From Rhabdornis inornatus (taxonomy: Eukaryota; Chordata; Aves; Passeriformes; Rhabdornithidae): a DNA stretch of 64,000 nucleotides. Location of the stretch: NCBI GenBank assembly GCA_013397075.1, contig VWZS01000835.1:705358-769357 (forward strand), in the 5' to 3' direction. How positions within the stretch are numbered: the first letter of the stretch is position 1; the number at the start of each line of letters is the position of its first letter. Position numbers and translations under genes: made by a program. This document shows positions 50,036 to 59,514 of this stretch, in pieces. The notes beneath the pieces were generated by a model, which made no database searches, was not told the origin of the DNA, and worked only from the letters and a program-made list of their open reading frames with translations.

Positions 50036-50131
50036 CAAGTCCCTCGCGCCATAGTATCTCCGAGTGGAGGATGCAGAGCATTGCCAGGGATTCAGATGAC
50101 AGCTCAGATGATGAATTCTTTGATGCACATG
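50036..50131 (+). CDS. PITPNM2: PITPNM2 exon 6 (residues 325-357, acidic tract and FFAT core)
   Basis: Acceptor CTTTTTTGTTTTTTCCAG at 50035; donor CATG|gtatgt; 96 nt, phase 1 to phase 1. It encodes SPSRHSISEWRMQSIARD then SDDSSDDEFFDAH. EFFDAH plus the Glu completed by exon 7 forms the FFAT motif at 351-357, which docks the protein on ER VAP-A/VAP-B. Asp343, 345, 346, 349 and 350 and Ser344, 347 and 348 give the usual acidic, phosphorylatable flank. The exon is frame-neutral, so skipping it would delete the VAP-binding site while keeping the frame. It also holds an in-frame Met337. Confidence 0.95.
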
Positions 50132-53100
50132 GTATGTGGAGCCTAAATCACCATCGTTTCTTCCCTGAAATGGTGGGGTAAGAGAACGGAAGGCATGAAG
50201 GGTGGGGGGTGAGCAGGGAAGGAAGCGAGACTTTTTTGCTTTGAAGTCTTTTCCTTTCTAACCACGATGTGCAGCTTTGGTGCAGCTTGTTCCAGCATCA
50301 CCCAGCAGACTCTTACATTAATGCAGCACCATTTCAGGTGCAGTCTGAGCTGTTTCAGGAGATGTTGAACAGTCTTAGCCCCAGGGGCTGTATTTTATTT
50401 TGTGCAAATGAGTGTGCGTGAAATCCAGCAGTACTAACTGGGCTGTGGGTGTGTCCTAATGATTCACTGTGACTGATTATTTTTCTAATTTGTTTTTTAA
50501 TCAGTAAGAGGTATGATTAATTGTATTGTCTGGGCCTGAAGAGACCCAAATTTGCCTTTATTAACTCCTCATTCTCCCATTCCAAGAAGTATAACAGTGA
50601 ATGCAGCAAGGTACTTCAGGTGCCAAAATTAATCAGTGTTGATTCCAGAATTCTCAAAGTAATTTTGGTTATCTGTATTAAGAGAACACTGTTACATTCT
50701 TTTCCGCTGTGCATGTGTGTGAAGAAGCTTTGTTCCACTGCACTCATTTGATATATTGTACTTAATGCATATTTAAGCTTGAAGGGCTTCATCTCTATTA
50801 ACAACAGATGGACTCTTCTCCCAGCTGGTCTGATGGAAGTGAGAGGTGCAATATTTACTGATAGAGCTGAGGAATGCAGTTGTTAAAAGATGATACCCCA
50901 GTTTTGCAAGGCAGAATTTTACTGATGCTCAGCCGAAGTTCAACCTCCAAAAGTTGAACAAAAGGTTTTTGTTCCAGAAGAGTTCTCCCATGAGTGTTTA
51001 GCATGGGTCTCAAATTGTGGGGTAGAAAGGGCTGTGTTAGTGTGGTGACCTGCACAACAGCAGCTGAAATGATTGGGACATGTGTCAATTGGGATAAATG
51101 TGTGTCTCCTGCCGGGAAAGGGAAGGGCCAACGCAGTTTCAGTGTCTCTATTTATTAACTTACATAGCATTTACAACAAGTATGTGAGGGATTTATTGGA
51201 GCAATATACATACAAGGGAAGAGGAGTGAGTCATCCAAACCATTGCTATCCATATGCTTTGTGCCTTTTTAATTACTCACTAATAATACCGAGATGGGGA
51301 CGGCTCTGCCTGGGATCCAGGGCCCTGGGGAATCCCTGGCATGCTCCTACCAGGCCTGGGAAGGGGAATTAACAAAAATGAGCCTTGTGCACCTCTGTTG
51401 CAATACTTGTAGGAGGTTGCTTGGAGTAAAAGCAGCTGCTCTCCTGTGAGTCTCCGTGTACGCACAGTTTGTCCTCTGCAGTCAGCACGGTTGGGTTGAA
51501 AAGTCTGCCTAAATCTGGTGGGATTTTGGCTCTTGAGTCAAAACCTTGGCGTGTGTGTGCTGCTGAACAGAGCCCCATCCCCAGGAGGAACCTCTTGGTG
51601 CCCCTTGGCCCGCAGAGATTCCGGGTGTGTGAGCAGGGATGAGGCTCAGCTCGCAGCTCATCCTGCCAGGATCGGTACCATGGGAACTGCAGGGCTCAGG
51701 ATGTGAGTCAAAGCCAGCAGAGTTCCTCAGAAGTGCTTCCCATACACACACACACACATTTCCTCGCAGTGCAGTGGGCGTAACCTGAGCCCGAGAAGAT
51801 TCCTTGTCTCCGGCTTCCCACTCACCCTCATTCACTGGTAAAGATAGTGACAAATACAGTAATATCCAATATCCATCCTGTAATAAATGCTAATAATGGG
51901 AGTAATATCCCATTCAGGGATCACTTGAACAGCAGTAAGGGCTGTAATTAGACCTCTCAAGGAATTAAGTTTAATATTTAGATTAAGTTGCTGGAGGAGC
52001 TTTGAGTGCAATCGTCTTCTTAATTCTCTGCCAGCACGTGTGTTACAGGGCTGTGCTTTCCCCTTGCTCTGGACAGGCAGCTCCACACTCCCGTGTGCAG
52101 GGGAAATTGGGATTTACTCAGATTTTTTCCATGGCTGAAAAAGGAAATGGCATGCTGGTGCAAAATTTGCAGGTTGCTCTCTTTTTATGGTCAAAGTTGA
52201 AATAGAAACTCCTAAAAATAATCGGGCTTTGCTTGGATCTTCTCTTAGTGCCCTTCATACAAATTTTTTTAAGCTGTTTCTCAGATTTGCTGAAAAGATT
52301 AATATATTTCATAACCTTTTTTTGTTCCCCATTGTGGGATTCTTCCAGCTAATTATTTTCTTAGTAACTGTACAGCAATAAGAAAGGGGAAATCCTAGTC
52401 TGGGACTCTGAACATTACAGCTTTTAGATCTTCAAGACATCTGTAATTACTGCTGTTATTACGTTTATAACTCTTTATTAAATTTACAAGCCCAAAATTT
52501 TCAGGAAAGACATACTAAGCACAGAGTTATAAATAAATTAGAAAGCACTTAACCATCGTAGCAGCAAAAGATACTCAATGGAAAATAAAAAAAGGAGAAA
52601 GGAGAGCTCCCCTTTGTATGTCTCTTCCTTTTAATTATACTTCTAAGAACATAATGTTTTTGGGACCTTTATTCTTTATTGACATAGTTGAGCCAGGGGA
52701 TTTGGAAGATACTGAGGTAGGAAGGAGAAGGCAGATCCATGCTGTGGGTCTCATCTGTTGAGGAAATCAGCGTCGGGAGTTCACATTCCCATTATTGCTC
52801 CTGCCTTTTTAGGTGTTTGGTCCTATAAGCAGCAGTGATCCTTGTCCCTTCTTCCCCCAGAGAAATCCCACAGCTCTCAAACAGGGCTGGGAAGATCCCA
52901 GTGGGAATCCTTGCTTTGTCCTCCCCTGTGCTGGAGCATTCTGGCTGCTTTAGCACCACCAGAGAGAATGACAAGGCAAAGGCAAAACATTGTACCTTAG
53001 ATGGTAGCATTAAAAATCCAGATTACTTTTTTCCATGTTTTAGGAGTTTTGTTTGTTTAAATCATGCAACCAAAATGTTTTGTTTACTTTTCAAAAGGTG

Positions 53101-53272
53101 CTTTGGTTTCTATATAACAAAACCGGTAAAGTATATGGTTTATTTTGTCTTAAGCTATCCAAATGTGTATGGATTGCACAGAGTTGTGGGTTTTATTTAA
53201 AATTCTGCTTTTTGCTCTTTTCTGTATACATATTTTTGTGTTTGTGACTCTCAAAAAATCTGTTTTTTAAAG
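50132..53272. other. PITPNM2 intron 6 (3.1 kb)
   Basis: Mostly AT-rich intron. It contains a short (CA)n repeat near 51744 and two AT-rich blocks (51060-51290 and 51832-52010) that look like possible conserved non-coding DNA by composition only. No exon of another gene was found. Confidence 0.88.
51744..51758. repeat. (CA)n dinucleotide repeat
   Basis: About seven CA units. It is a short microsatellite in intron 6. Confidence 0.85.
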
Positions 53273-53377
53273 AGGACTTGTCTGACAATGAGGAAATGTT
53301 CCCGAAAGAAATAACCAAATGGAGTTCCAACGATCTGATGGATAAAATTGAAACCCCCGAATGCGATGATGTCCAGG
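53273..53377 (+). CDS. PITPNM2: PITPNM2 exon 7 (residues 357-392, after the FFAT motif)
   Basis: Acceptor TTTTTTAAAG at 53272; donor CAGG|gtaatt; 105 nt, phase 1 to phase 1. It encodes EDLSDNEEMFPKEITKWSSN, DLMDKIETPECDDVQ. The first codon completes FFAT Glu357. The MFPKEITKWSSNDLMDKIE segment is well conserved in PITPNM2. The acceptor has A at -3, a weaker form than the usual C or T, and a second AG lies two bases on. The exon could be skipped without a frameshift. Confidence 0.94.
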
Positions 53378-54231
53378 GTAATTCTTTTCCAAGTACAAAC
53401 TGCATGTGCTATTTTACAGTATTTCCAGGCAATTGTCACAGCCTCATTGTGGACAAGGTAAAACTTGTTATCCTCATCTCACAAAGGGAGAGCCTGAGAC
53501 AGAGCATAAGAATGCCCGATGCTGCTGGAAAAGATTTGCTCAGTGGGAGCTGGGATAGCTTTTGATTCTCTTTTATTTTTCACATTGGTTTGCCTCCTTT
53601 GTGTGACAGCCAGGATTCTCTCATATAATGATGAAATATCCCAGCTCTGTCTCAAATGGCTTGAATTTCTCCTGGCTTTTCTTTCCTTTTGCTCCATCCT
53701 TTGTTCCTGACTGTCTCTGCCTCAGTTTTATTTTCTGCTCATCATTGTGAAATGGTGAAAGGAAGCTGTAGCTCCTCAACCAGAGCGATTCACGGTGGAA
53801 GGTGACACTCAGGCTTTCTCTACAAAGTCAGTCTGTGTAGGCACACATGTAGGAATACATCAGATCTCTCCTCCCCAGCATAGTTCAAGCAATTCCTTTT
53901 ATTTTCCCACAAACCAATCATTTCTGACAGTCGTGCAGGGATTTCCCATTGTTGCCATCCTTAATAAAGCAGCAGTACCAGATCACTGTAATGAGAGAAG
54001 AGCTCACTAATGTCCTCAGCTCTTACCCAGGTTATGAGAAATTGCTGGAAAATAAATGACCCAGCATTGCCCAGGCTTCTCAGGTGGAAGGAGGCAGGAA
54101 GGAGGGAGAGGATGATTTGATGAAATAATTAAGGAGATGTGAGGCATTGGAACAAGCAGTGTCTTTATGGAAGAATGTCTTTGCCAAAGAGCATCTGGCA
54201 GTGCTGACATTTCACACCTCCGTGCTTGCAG
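53378..54231. other. PITPNM2 intron 7 (854 nt)
   Basis: Short intron with a decayed MIR-like piece just downstream of the donor. The remaining sequence shows no other feature. Confidence 0.9.
53455..53520 (-). repeat. MIR-like SINE fragment, reverse orientation
   Basis: TTATCCTCATCTCACAAAGG followed by GAGAGCCTGAGACAGAGCAT matches the reverse complement of the MIR 3' region, whose pattern on this strand is TTATCCCCATTTTACAGATG then AGGAAACTGAGGCACAGAG. It is decayed but colinear, and starts about 80 bp after exon 7. Confidence 0.6.
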
Positions 54232-54302
54232 GTGACCTGTACCAGGAGACATCAGCAGAGTACCACGTTGGCTCCAGCGTGGAGAGGCTCAGCATCATTG
54301 AG
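54232..54302 (+). CDS. PITPNM2: PITPNM2 exon 8 (residues 392-415, inter-domain linker)
   Basis: Acceptor CTCCGTGCTTGCAG at 54231; donor TGAG|gtgagt; 71 nt, phase 1 to phase 0. It reads DLYQETSAEYHVGSSVERLS then IIE. The SSVERLSIIE end corresponds to the conserved stretch just before the lipase-like region in PITPNM2. This short exon is poorly conserved in its middle, so the call rests on frame continuity, good splice sites and its end motif. Confidence 0.88.
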
Positions 54303-56954
54303 GTGAGTGCTTTGAGTGCTTTGCTTCTTGTAAGGAGATCCTTTGCTGCTGGAATGTCTCTGGCTGGGATAAATGGGTCCCTTTGCTGTGAGCAGTGTCT
54401 TGCCTCCGTGTGCTGCTGAGCCCTAGTAACCCCTTTGTGCGTCCTTCTGTAATTCTGATTTAAGGGATTTTTCACCCATCTTTTGAACATCTCATAGAAA
54501 ATGCTGTGTAGTTTGCAGGCAGCATCAGGTATCCAGATAAAAAGAAAACTGGTAATCCTGTGGGGATCAGAGCAGCTTGAGGCTGGGGAGAGCTGTCCTG
54601 CAATGCCAGATGAACAAGTGTGGATGTGGGAGTGGGAGAACATGTTCCTGTAGCACCAAGGTGCAAAGGACAGCGCTCAGCTGTAGCACACAGCATGGAG
54701 CTTCTCAGGGTCTTGTTTGGAAACCAGTTGTAGCACAGTCTGTGTCAATACTCTGGGCAAAAGAATAAATAAATAACACCACACTAACCCAGCCCAGCTT
54801 TCTAGACTTCTGCAGTTCAGAGTCCTGCTGAGACACCTCGGGCTGTTCTCATGCTGCCCTTCAGCAGCTGCCTGTCTGTGCTGCAGAGGTGGTGCAGCTG
54901 CTTTGCAGAGTGCCTACATTGTCTGAGTGGTCCATCAAAGGTCATGAGTTTTGGAATTACTGTCTGTGCCAGGCTCTAAGTTCATGGTGGTTTGGCTTTT
55001 CCATAATAGACTAAGAGCTCAAGGGCCATGAGGAGAGTGGGTGGCTGGGAGGGGAACAGCTCTGGCCACCTCAAAATAAGCAAGTCACAGCCCTAAGATT
55101 TCTCTTGGAGCTCAAAATAGTGTGGGAAACTTATCTTCCTCAGAGGGCTGTGCAAACTCAACCCCCTCCTGTTTTTGCCTTCATTTTAGAAGAAGAACAG
55201 ACTTCAAAGCAAGATGAAAAAGACAGTTATTTGTAGTTGTTCACAAGCTGTCTGCTAAAACAGTATGAAAATCCTGTGCCACCAATTGCAATGATTTTCA
55301 GGTTAAAAGCTTCCCTCACCCAAAGGTGGTTCAGGATTTAGGTGTTTTAAGAGGCTCCAGATCTTACAAGGAAGTTATATATCGTTACCTTCACCCTTAA
55401 ACTAATCAGCAGTTTCCAACTTCCTTCAGAGCAGAGGGTAATGAACTGAAAGGTGCCTTCAAATCACTACTGATAAACTTCTGCATGACCTGAGCTTGGT
55501 GACTCATGTTGTTCTCCAAATGAACACTTAAAATACTTGTCTGGAAGCAGAAGAGGTGCTGAGACGCTTTGAGGGCTCCTCCTGTGCCTCCACCCAGGGA
55601 AGGGTTCACTGTTCAGGTGCTGAAACTGGAGTCAGAGAAGGTTTAAAGAGCAGGCATGAATACAGTGGAATGGTGCTAAATAATTCAAAGCCATTCTTAT
55701 ACAGGAGGTCTGGAAAAATCGTTATTACAGACTTGGATGAGAATTTTAATACTTCTGGTGGGCTGTGTAGTAAGACAAGCTTTAACATTATCTGGCAAAA
55801 ATGTGATCTAGTTGTTAGGCTGCTAATGTGTGCCTGGGCATGCTTTCCTCCCACCAGCAGGTCTGTCAGGGACTCAGTCACTGCTCAAAGGACAACAGGT
55901 GACTGAAGATGCTAGAATTAGAACAATTTGCCAAATGGAAAACACTGCTGCCTTCCATCCTTTCCTTACCCCCTCTCAATGGCACCAGGGAGTTGGTCAG
56001 GATGTTCTCAGATGTTGTCTCTGCTAGCACAGGGGTCAGGTGCAGGAGGGTTTGCACAGATCTCATGGATGTGGGATGGAGGGTTTGAGTCTGTGTGGGA
56101 GCTGTAAACACTGAAAGCCCTGGTAGCAAATAAATATTAAAAATAGTTCCTGCTCTGTTGTGTTACAATATGTGCACATGAATGCTCTTGTACCTGCCTG
56201 GGGCATCAGGATTAGGCTTACAGCTCTTCTGGCAGGGCATTAATGATAAGGATACAGTTCACTCCTTCCCCCAAATTACAGCCTGTCTGTTTAGGCAAAG
56301 AATTGATTTGACACAATAAGCAAATCCCAGCCAAATTCAAGTCCCTCACTGTGTTCATGCAGCAGTCTCCCAGCCACATCATGGCCATTCCTTGGGTTAT
56401 GGGTCACAAACTTTTTTCATTTCAGTTCCTCTCTTGCAACAGTTTAAGCAAATCTGAAGTCTTATTTATAACTTCTGTGTAAGGCAAACATGCCATGACT
56501 GATCTACCCACAACTTCTCAGTAACTTGCCACTTGCTGACCTGTTTGATCTCATTTCTTAATTTTGCTGAATGTGTTTCACTGCCAACTGCTGTAGCTGA
56601 GCTCAGCACCCCACAAAAAGCAACACCCATCTCTTATTTCTGTATTTTTCCACCCTGATATACATAAGGATGTCTTTACTGCTGCCATGTTTTACCTGGA
56701 TACAATTTTATGGAGGTTTTTTTTTTGACTTTCAGCATTCCTTCTGCTTCTGACAAGTCAGACTTGAGGCTGTGTGTGCATTTGTGCATGCACAAGTGTA
56801 GGGTAAGAGACCTGGAAGGGCTACTCAGGTTCTCAGCATTATATTGTGGTGTATCCAGTGGCCTTTGCCATAAATTAATTTGCCATAAGTTAAGCACAAG
56901 TCACACCCCTTTGAAAAATGAACCTTTCTGTGTGCTCTCTTCCATCCCCCCTAG
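54303..56954. other. PITPNM2 intron 8 (2.7 kb)
   Basis: Ordinary intron ending in a C-rich tract before CTAG. I see no recognisable repeat family or extra exon. A T run near 56718 is the only low-complexity tract. Confidence 0.88.
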
Positions 56955-57199
56955 GATGAATCAGTGCAGCCATTAATGCAGCCAAGTAAAATCCATGTCC
57001 TCCTCTTGGTCCTCCATGGAGGGAACATCCTGGACTCAGGAAGTGGTGACCAGAGCTCCAAGCAAGGGGATGTGAACACCATCACAACTGTGTTTGACAC
57101 AGTGATGAGGGTGCATTACCCAGCTGCTCTGGGACACATTGCCATCAAACTTGTCCCTTGCCCAGCCATCTGCTCCGAAGCTTTTTCCCTGGTGTCCAG
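56955..57199 (+). CDS. PITPNM2: PITPNM2 exon 9 (residues 416-497, first part of the lipase-like domain)
   Basis: Acceptor CCATCCCCCCTAG at 56954; donor CCAG|gtaagt; 245 nt, phase 0 to phase 2. SKIHVLLLVLHGGNILDSGS gives the first beta strand and HGG turn of an alpha/beta-hydrolase-like fold. NTITTVFDTVMRVHYPAALG and IAIKLVPCPAICSEAFSLVS follow as helix and strands. Together with exons 10 and 11 it forms the region related to PA-preferring phospholipase A1 enzymes, N-terminal to DDHD. Confidence 0.95.
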
Positions 57200-57658
57200 G
57201 TAAGTTGATGCTGTTTTGTCACGGAGTGGGGGTTTTTGGGGGGGTTGTTTTGTTTTATTTGTTTCCCTGAGATGTTCTACATGTGGCACTGAGAGCTCTG
57301 ACCCTGCTCTGAGAATGCATTTATTAATGTACCAGCCAGGCATTCAATCTCGATTTCATACTTAGCTGCAGTGAATACAGTAATCATGCAGCACAAGTTC
57401 TGAGATTGATTTATTCTAATTAATCCAATAAATAATAAGGATTTAATTCCTTGTCTGGGGGTTGTTCTGTCAGTGTAAGTGTGTTGTCCTTGAAGATTTA
57501 CGTTTGATGGGAGGGAAAGATTTATTAAGCTCTCACCCATTCACAGAAGAATAAATGGCCTTTCTGTCTTGAGGCTTTTTTTTTATGAACCACAACACTT
57601 GACTGTGCTGCCTGCAAGTTGTTTTCCCCATATTCCCACTGTCTCTTGCCCTCTCCAG
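57200..57658. other. PITPNM2 intron 9 (459 nt)
   Basis: Short intron with G-rich runs (GGGGG, TTTTT, GGGGGGG) starting about 30 bp after the donor. Intronic G-runs close to a donor can act as splicing enhancers. No other feature. Confidence 0.85.
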
Positions 57659-57848
57659 CCTCAGCCCATACAGTTATGACGAGGGCTGCCTGTCCAACAG
57701 CCAGGATCACATTCCCCTCGCTGCGCTCCCCCTGCTCGCCACGTCCTCCCCGCAGTACCAAGAAGCTGTGGCCACTGTCATTGTCAGAGCCAACCAGGCC
57801 TACAGTGAGTTCATCAAATCCCAGGAGGGCACCTCCTTCAACGGCCAG
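57659..57848 (+). CDS. PITPNM2: PITPNM2 exon 10 (residues 497-560, lipase-like domain)
   Basis: Acceptor TCTTGCCCTCTCCAG at 57658; donor CCAG|gtgagc; 190 nt, phase 2 to phase 0. It encodes LSPYSYDEG, SQDHIPLAALPLLATSSPQY, QEAVATVIVRANQAYSEFIK and SQEGTSFNGQ. The DHIPLAALPLLATSS segment is strongly conserved in PITPNM1 and PITPNM2. The junction codon with exon 9 is Ser497. The exon is GC-rich compared with the flanking introns. Confidence 0.95.
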
Positions 57849-58869
57849 GTGAGCCAGGGGCTGCTCAGGCCACAGCCAGAGGAAGAACAAATGGAGCAAT
57901 TTCCTTCTGAAATTCTCTTTGCCTTCAATCTCTCAGGAGGATGAAAATATGGCAGTGTTGGGCTGCAATAAGGAAGTGTTGTGCTTTCCATTTCTTTCTG
58001 AGAGGCAGAGATTATTGCTTGTGCACTGTCCTGAACCTTTGGGATTCAAAGCAAAGTCTGAGTTTGTGCTCAGAAATGAAGCTCCAAAGCTGTGAAGTTA
58101 ATCAGGTTTCAGCATGACACACCTTGCCTGAGCAGGAATGCTGCCTTTGTTGCTAAACATGGTCTCTTCCCCATTGCAAACTAAGGCTGTTTAAGCATTC
58201 CTGGCTTTAAAGGACCTTCAGCAGCTCATGCTAGAGCTGTCACACCCATCGGTTTATTTTTTTGAGGCTGTGCAGCTGCTGCACCCCATGAAGAGCATGG
58301 CTGAGCCTCACACCTCTGAGCAAAATGACTCCCTGGCCCCACGAGGGCAGAGACATTGGAGGAGCTGTCACACTGCACCGTTGTCCTATGGTTTATCCAC
58401 CCTGAGCTTCTTCCCAGCCAGCCCTCTCCTGCCCAGGGATCTTGGTGCTTTACTGTGCCTGTCTGTTTATACCCTTGGAGGCAGGACACTGTTATCCCCT
58501 TGGGATACAAATGGGAAGAAGCTTCCCTGAGGTAGCATGAGCAGCTGGCAAGGGGGATCCAGCTTGGTTTCTGCAGTTAGCACCAGGATCAGGGCACTGT
58601 GTTGCTGTCTTGTTGCTCCAGTTGGCTGGTGGGGACAACCAGGACACCTGAGCTGTGTGAGAGAATGGGAGTCTGCAGGCACTGATGGGTTTCACTGGCT
58701 GAACAGTTTTACTGGTGAAGGCACTGGGCATCCTGTCACTGCAGTTTGTCCAGCTGTAATCCAGCGCTCTGTCCAGCCGTTAGTTCTGAACTGAAGTCAA
58801 GGGGCATTTTTTAAAATTTCGTTTTTATTCCTCCTCCCTGTCCTCCCCTGCTTCTGTTTCTTGTCTCAG
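57849..58869. other. PITPNM2 intron 10 (1.0 kb)
   Basis: Ordinary intron with a possible reverse MIR-like fragment near 58460. No other feature recognised. Confidence 0.88.
58455..58540 (-). repeat. Possible MIR-like SINE fragment, reverse orientation
   Basis: GGAGGCAGGACACTGTTATC, CCCTTGGGATACAAATGGGA, AGAAGCTTCCCTGAGGTAGC resembles the reversed MIR tail (TTATCCCC, then ACAGATGGGGAAACTGAGGC). Divergence is high and this is a weaker case than the other fragments. Confidence 0.4.
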
Positions 58870-58989
58870 GTTTGCTTGGTAGGGGACTGTGTTGGAGGGA
58901 TCCTGGGATTTGATGCCTTATGCTACAGCAATCAGACCGTGTCCGAGAGCCAGAACAGCAGTCGGCGAGGGAGCGTTGTGAGTGTCCAG
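58870..58989 (+). CDS. PITPNM2: PITPNM2 exon 11 (residues 561-600, nucleophile-elbow segment)
   Basis: Acceptor CTTCTGTTTCTTGTCTCAG at 58869; donor CCAG|gtaatg; 120 nt, phase 0 to phase 0, so frame-neutral. It reads VCLVGDCVGGILGFDALCYS then NQTVSESQNSSRRGSVVSVQ. Residues 565-569, GDCVG, occupy the position of the lipase GXSXG elbow, with Cys567 in place of the nucleophilic Ser. This fits a lipid-binding rather than hydrolytic role, as understood for this family. The SRRGSVVS tail is basic and Ser-rich and looks phosphorylatable. Confidence 0.95.
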
Positions 58990-59302
58990 GTAATGCTGGC
59001 TCCCAGTTCCTCCACAGACCCTGTTTTTAGTGAGGATCTCCTGAAACAACAAAGACTCTGTTCCTCATCAATGGCAGACATGTCTTGAGGTGCATATGGG
59101 TGTCAGTTTGGGTGTGTTTGCTCTAAACAGAGATGTTTCACCCTCTGGTGTGAAGCATCACCCACACTTCAGGAGTGATTGGGCCTGAGATTCTGTATTG
59201 GCCTCAACTGGATGTTGGGGTAAATGGGGAAAGGATAGGAGGGAGGTGTTACAATGTGGGTGTATTCTTAATTCAGCTAAATCCATACATTTCAAATCCC
59301 AG
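58990..59302. other. PITPNM2 intron 11 (313 nt)
   Basis: Short ordinary intron; nothing recognisable besides splice signals. Confidence 0.9.
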
Positions 59303-59514
59303 GATACCGATCTTCTGTCTCCTGGAATAACGGTGAACAACAGCCACTGTTCCAGTGGCTCTAATCTGGAAGCCAGCAGACACCTCAGCAGGAGCAACAT
59401 TGATATTCCTCGTAGCAATGGAGAAGATCCAAAGAAGCAGCTGCCACGGAAAAGGAGTGATTCATCCACTTATGAACTGGACACGATAAAGCAACATCAA
59501 GCCTTTCTTTCAAG
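59303..59514 (+). CDS. PITPNM2: PITPNM2 exon 12 (residues 601-671, Ser-rich linker)
   Basis: Acceptor CATTTCAAATCCCAG at 59302; donor CAAG|gtaaga; 212 nt, phase 0 to phase 2. It encodes DTDLLSPGITVNNSHCSSGS, ASRHLSRSNIDIPRSNGED, KKQLPRKRSDSSTYELDTIK and QHQAFLS. The SRSNIDIPRSNG and PRKRSDSSTYELDT segments mark PITPNM2 rather than PITPNM1. The segment after LLSPG is short and Ser-rich, whereas the mammalian protein, as I recall it, carries a glycine-rich run here. Confidence 0.94.

Noticed and set aside
57525..57899. 124-codon minus-strand frame over exon 10
   Set aside because: A shadow of exon 10; the + strand frame has clear PITPNM2 homology and splice sites.
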